From NCBI RefSeq assembly GCF_034007085.1, contig NZ_JAVERO010000127.1, positions 1 through 6,135 of the forward strand: a stretch of 6,135 nt of DNA. Direction: 5' to 3'. The DNA is from Castellaniella sp034007085 (GTDB lineage Bacteria > Pseudomonadota > Gammaproteobacteria > Burkholderiales > Burkholderiaceae_B). A model generated the notes under the pieces. That model saw nothing but the letters and a program-made list of their open reading frames with translations, ran no database searches and was not told the DNA's origin. Shown in pieces: positions 4,887 to 6,135 of the stretch. Numbering within the stretch: the first letter of the stretch is position 1; every line of letters starts with the position of its first letter. The translations under genes were made by a program, and so were the position numbers.

Positions 4887-5669
4887 ATGCACCCGATGCT
4901 CAACACCGCCATCAAGGCGGCACGCCGTGCCGGCGCCATCATCAACCGCGCCAGCCTGGACCTGGAACGCCTGAACGTGGCGCGCAAGGGGCCCAAGGAC
5001 TACGTCACGGAAATCGATCGGGCGGCCGAGGAATCCATCATCGACATTTTACGCACAGCCTATCCCGATCACGGCATCCTGGCCGAAGAATCCGGCCGCT
5101 GGCAGGCCGAAGGCGGCCAGGATGACACCGAATTCCAATGGGTGATCGATCCGCTGGACGGCACCACGAACTTCATCCATGGCTTTGCGCACTATGCCGT
5201 GTCCATTGCATTGCTGCATCGGGGGCAGACGGCCCATGCGGTGATCTACGACCCCACGCGCAACGAAATGTTCACCGCCAGCCGGGGCAGTGGGGCCTTT
5301 CTGAATGACCGCCGGGTGCGGGTGTCCACCTGCCTGCGCTATCACGATGCGCTGCTGGCCTCGCATATCCCTCAATCCACGGCGCTGCCGGCGGCTTCGC
5401 CCTTTGTGCCGCTGCTGGCCGAATGCGCGGCGGCGCGGCGTACGGGTTCCACGGTTCTGGATCTGGCCTGGGTGTCCAGCGGCCGCCTGGACGGCTTTTG
5501 CGGTGTCGGGCTCAAGCCCTGGGACATGGCCGCCGGCGGCTTGCTGGTGCTCGAAGCCGGCGGCCTGCTGGCCGATTTCCAGGGCGAACAGGGCTGGATG
5601 GATTCGGGCAATGTGCTGGCTGCGTCGCCCAAGATATTCGCGCAGATGATGTCGCATCTGCACGCCTGA
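4887..5669 (+). CDS. suhB: Inositol-1-monophosphatase family protein SuhB
   Basis: The 260-residue product belongs to the Mg-dependent, lithium-sensitive inositol monophosphatase family; in E. coli SuhB also joins the NusA-containing rRNA antitermination complex. The start MHPMLN is the same as that of E. coli SuhB, which supports this ATG even though the upstream TTGGA is a weak ribosome site. Metal and catalytic motifs are present: the EES around Glu67, the DPLDGTTNFIHG loop at 88-99 (Asp88, Asp91), and LKPWDMAAG near 209-217 (Asp213). RRTGSTVLDLAWVSSGRLDGF (from about 184) is the second family signature. Length is close to the E. coli protein but the C-terminus is slightly shorter. It heads a probable operon with the TerC gene, 12 bp downstream. 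Whether its main role here is phosphatase or ribosome synthesis cannot be read from sequence. Confidence 0.94.
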   Translation: MHPMLNTAIKAARRAGAIINRASLDLERLNVARKGPKDYVTEIDRAAEESIIDILRTAYPDHGILAEESGRWQAEGGQDDTEFQWVIDPLDGTTNFIHGFAHYAVSIALLHRGQTAHAVIYDPTRNEMFTASRGSGAFLNDRRVRVSTCLRYHDALLASHIPQSTALPAASPFVPLLAECAAARRTGSTVLDLAWVSSGRLDGFCGVGLKPWDMAAGGLLVLEAGGLLADFQGEQGWMDSGNVLAASPKIFAQMMSHLHA

Positions 5670-5681
5670 CGGGGCTCGACG

Positions 5682-6135
5682 ATGGAATGGATGCTGGATC
5701 CGGCCGCCTGGGTGGGGCTGCTCACCCTGATCGTCCTGGAAATCGTCCTGGGCATCGACAACCTGGTGTTCATCGCCATCCTGGTCGATAAACTGCCGCC
5801 CAGGCAGCGCGACCGCGCCCGTGTGCTTGGGCTTGGCCTGGCGCTGGTCATGCGTTTGTTCCTGCTGACGCTGATGTCCTGGCTGATCAAACTCACCGAA
5901 CCGCTGGTGCGCCTGGGCGACCTGGCGTTCTCGGGGCGCGATCTGATCCTGATCAGCGGCGGCTTTTTCCTGCTGTTCAAGGGCACCTTCGAACTGCACG
6001 ATCGCATCGAAGGCCGCACCCAGCACGCTTCGGGTTCGCGCCTGCATGCCAGTTTCTGGGTGATCGTCACCCAGATCGTCATCCTGGATGCCGTGTTCTC
6101 CGTCGATTCGGTGATCACGGCAGTGGGCATGGTCG
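5682..6135 (+). CDS. TerC-family integral membrane protein, 3' end cut by the window
   Basis: The frame is open from the ATG at 5682 to the window edge (151 complete codons). The N-terminus MEWMLDPAAWVGLLTLIVLE, then IVLGIDNLVFIAIL, KLPPRQRDRARV and GGFFLLFKGTFELHDRIEG, closely follow E. coli YoaE/YegH. Acidic membrane residues typical of TerC occur in both halves: Glu20, Asp26-Asn27 in the first helix and Asp136, Asp142 in ILDAVFSVDSV. Four membrane segments are visible (about 10-36, 47-70, 87-100, 125-148). The family is linked to metal-ion (often manganese) export and loading of exported enzymes. YoaE-type members continue into CBS and CorC/HlyC domains to about 520 residues; that part is beyond the window. 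A second ATG at 5691 is possible, but homology favours 5682. It lies 12 bp after suhB with no promoter between, so co-transcription is likely. No manganese riboswitch precedes it. Confidence 0.92.
   Translation, partial: MEWMLDPAAWVGLLTLIVLEIVLGIDNLVFIAILVDKLPPRQRDRARVLGLGLALVMRLFLLTLMSWLIKLTEPLVRLGDLAFSGRDLILISGGFFLLFKGTFELHDRIEGRTQHASGSRLHASFWVIVTQIVILDAVFSVDSVITAVGMV

Noticed and set aside
5670..5681. Manganese (yybP-ykoY) riboswitch before the TerC gene
   Set aside because: Only 12 bp separate suhB and the TerC start, leaving no room for the riboswitch, and no such fold is visible.
5049..6047. Long minus-strand open frame opposite suhB and terC
   Set aside because: The composition (Gln/His/Arg-rich) is that of an antisense shadow, and both plus-strand genes are strongly supported.

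Overview
The window is GC-rich (low 60s percent by eye) and densely coded. The gene order (divergent trmJ/suhB, cysE behind trmJ, a YoaE-like TerC gene behind suhB) and the style of the chemoreceptor suggest a betaproteobacterium of the Burkholderiales, probably Alcaligenaceae (Bordetella/Achromobacter relatives). That placement is inference from protein style and gene order; no rRNA is present.

Layout. Bases 1-488 are the trailer end of a type I-F CRISPR array: one partial repeat, eight full 28-bp repeats and eight 32-bp spacers, read left to right, with the leader and any cas genes outside the window to the left. A 127-bp trailer follows. A chemoreceptor gene (616-1782, minus) comes next; it has almost no periplasmic sensing domain and carries a likely intrinsic terminator wrapped around its stop codon. 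A 388-bp divergent intergenic region (1783-2170) holds several inverted repeats. Then come mscS (2171-3019, plus), cysE (3068-4012, minus) convergent with it, trmJ (4005-4847, minus) overlapping cysE by 8 bp, and, divergently, suhB (4887-5669, plus) followed 12 bp later by a TerC-family membrane gene that runs off the right edge.

How the genes relate. trmJ-cysE is a translationally overlapping pair (tRNA ribose methylation and the first committed step of cysteine synthesis). suhB-terC looks like a second operon read from the same 39-bp divergent gap. mscS is a stand-alone osmotic safety valve. The array and chemoreceptor look like accessory content beside this conserved core.

The least expected signal is a 36-bp element present twice in the same orientation (631-666 and 2030-2065). 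It contains DnaA-box-like nonamers with identical spacing and an 8-bp stem kept in both copies. The two copies bracket the chemoreceptor gene, and one encodes its C-terminal tail. I did not find a clearly new multigene system here; the CRISPR array end, this repeat and the long C-terminal extension of CysE are the points worth following.
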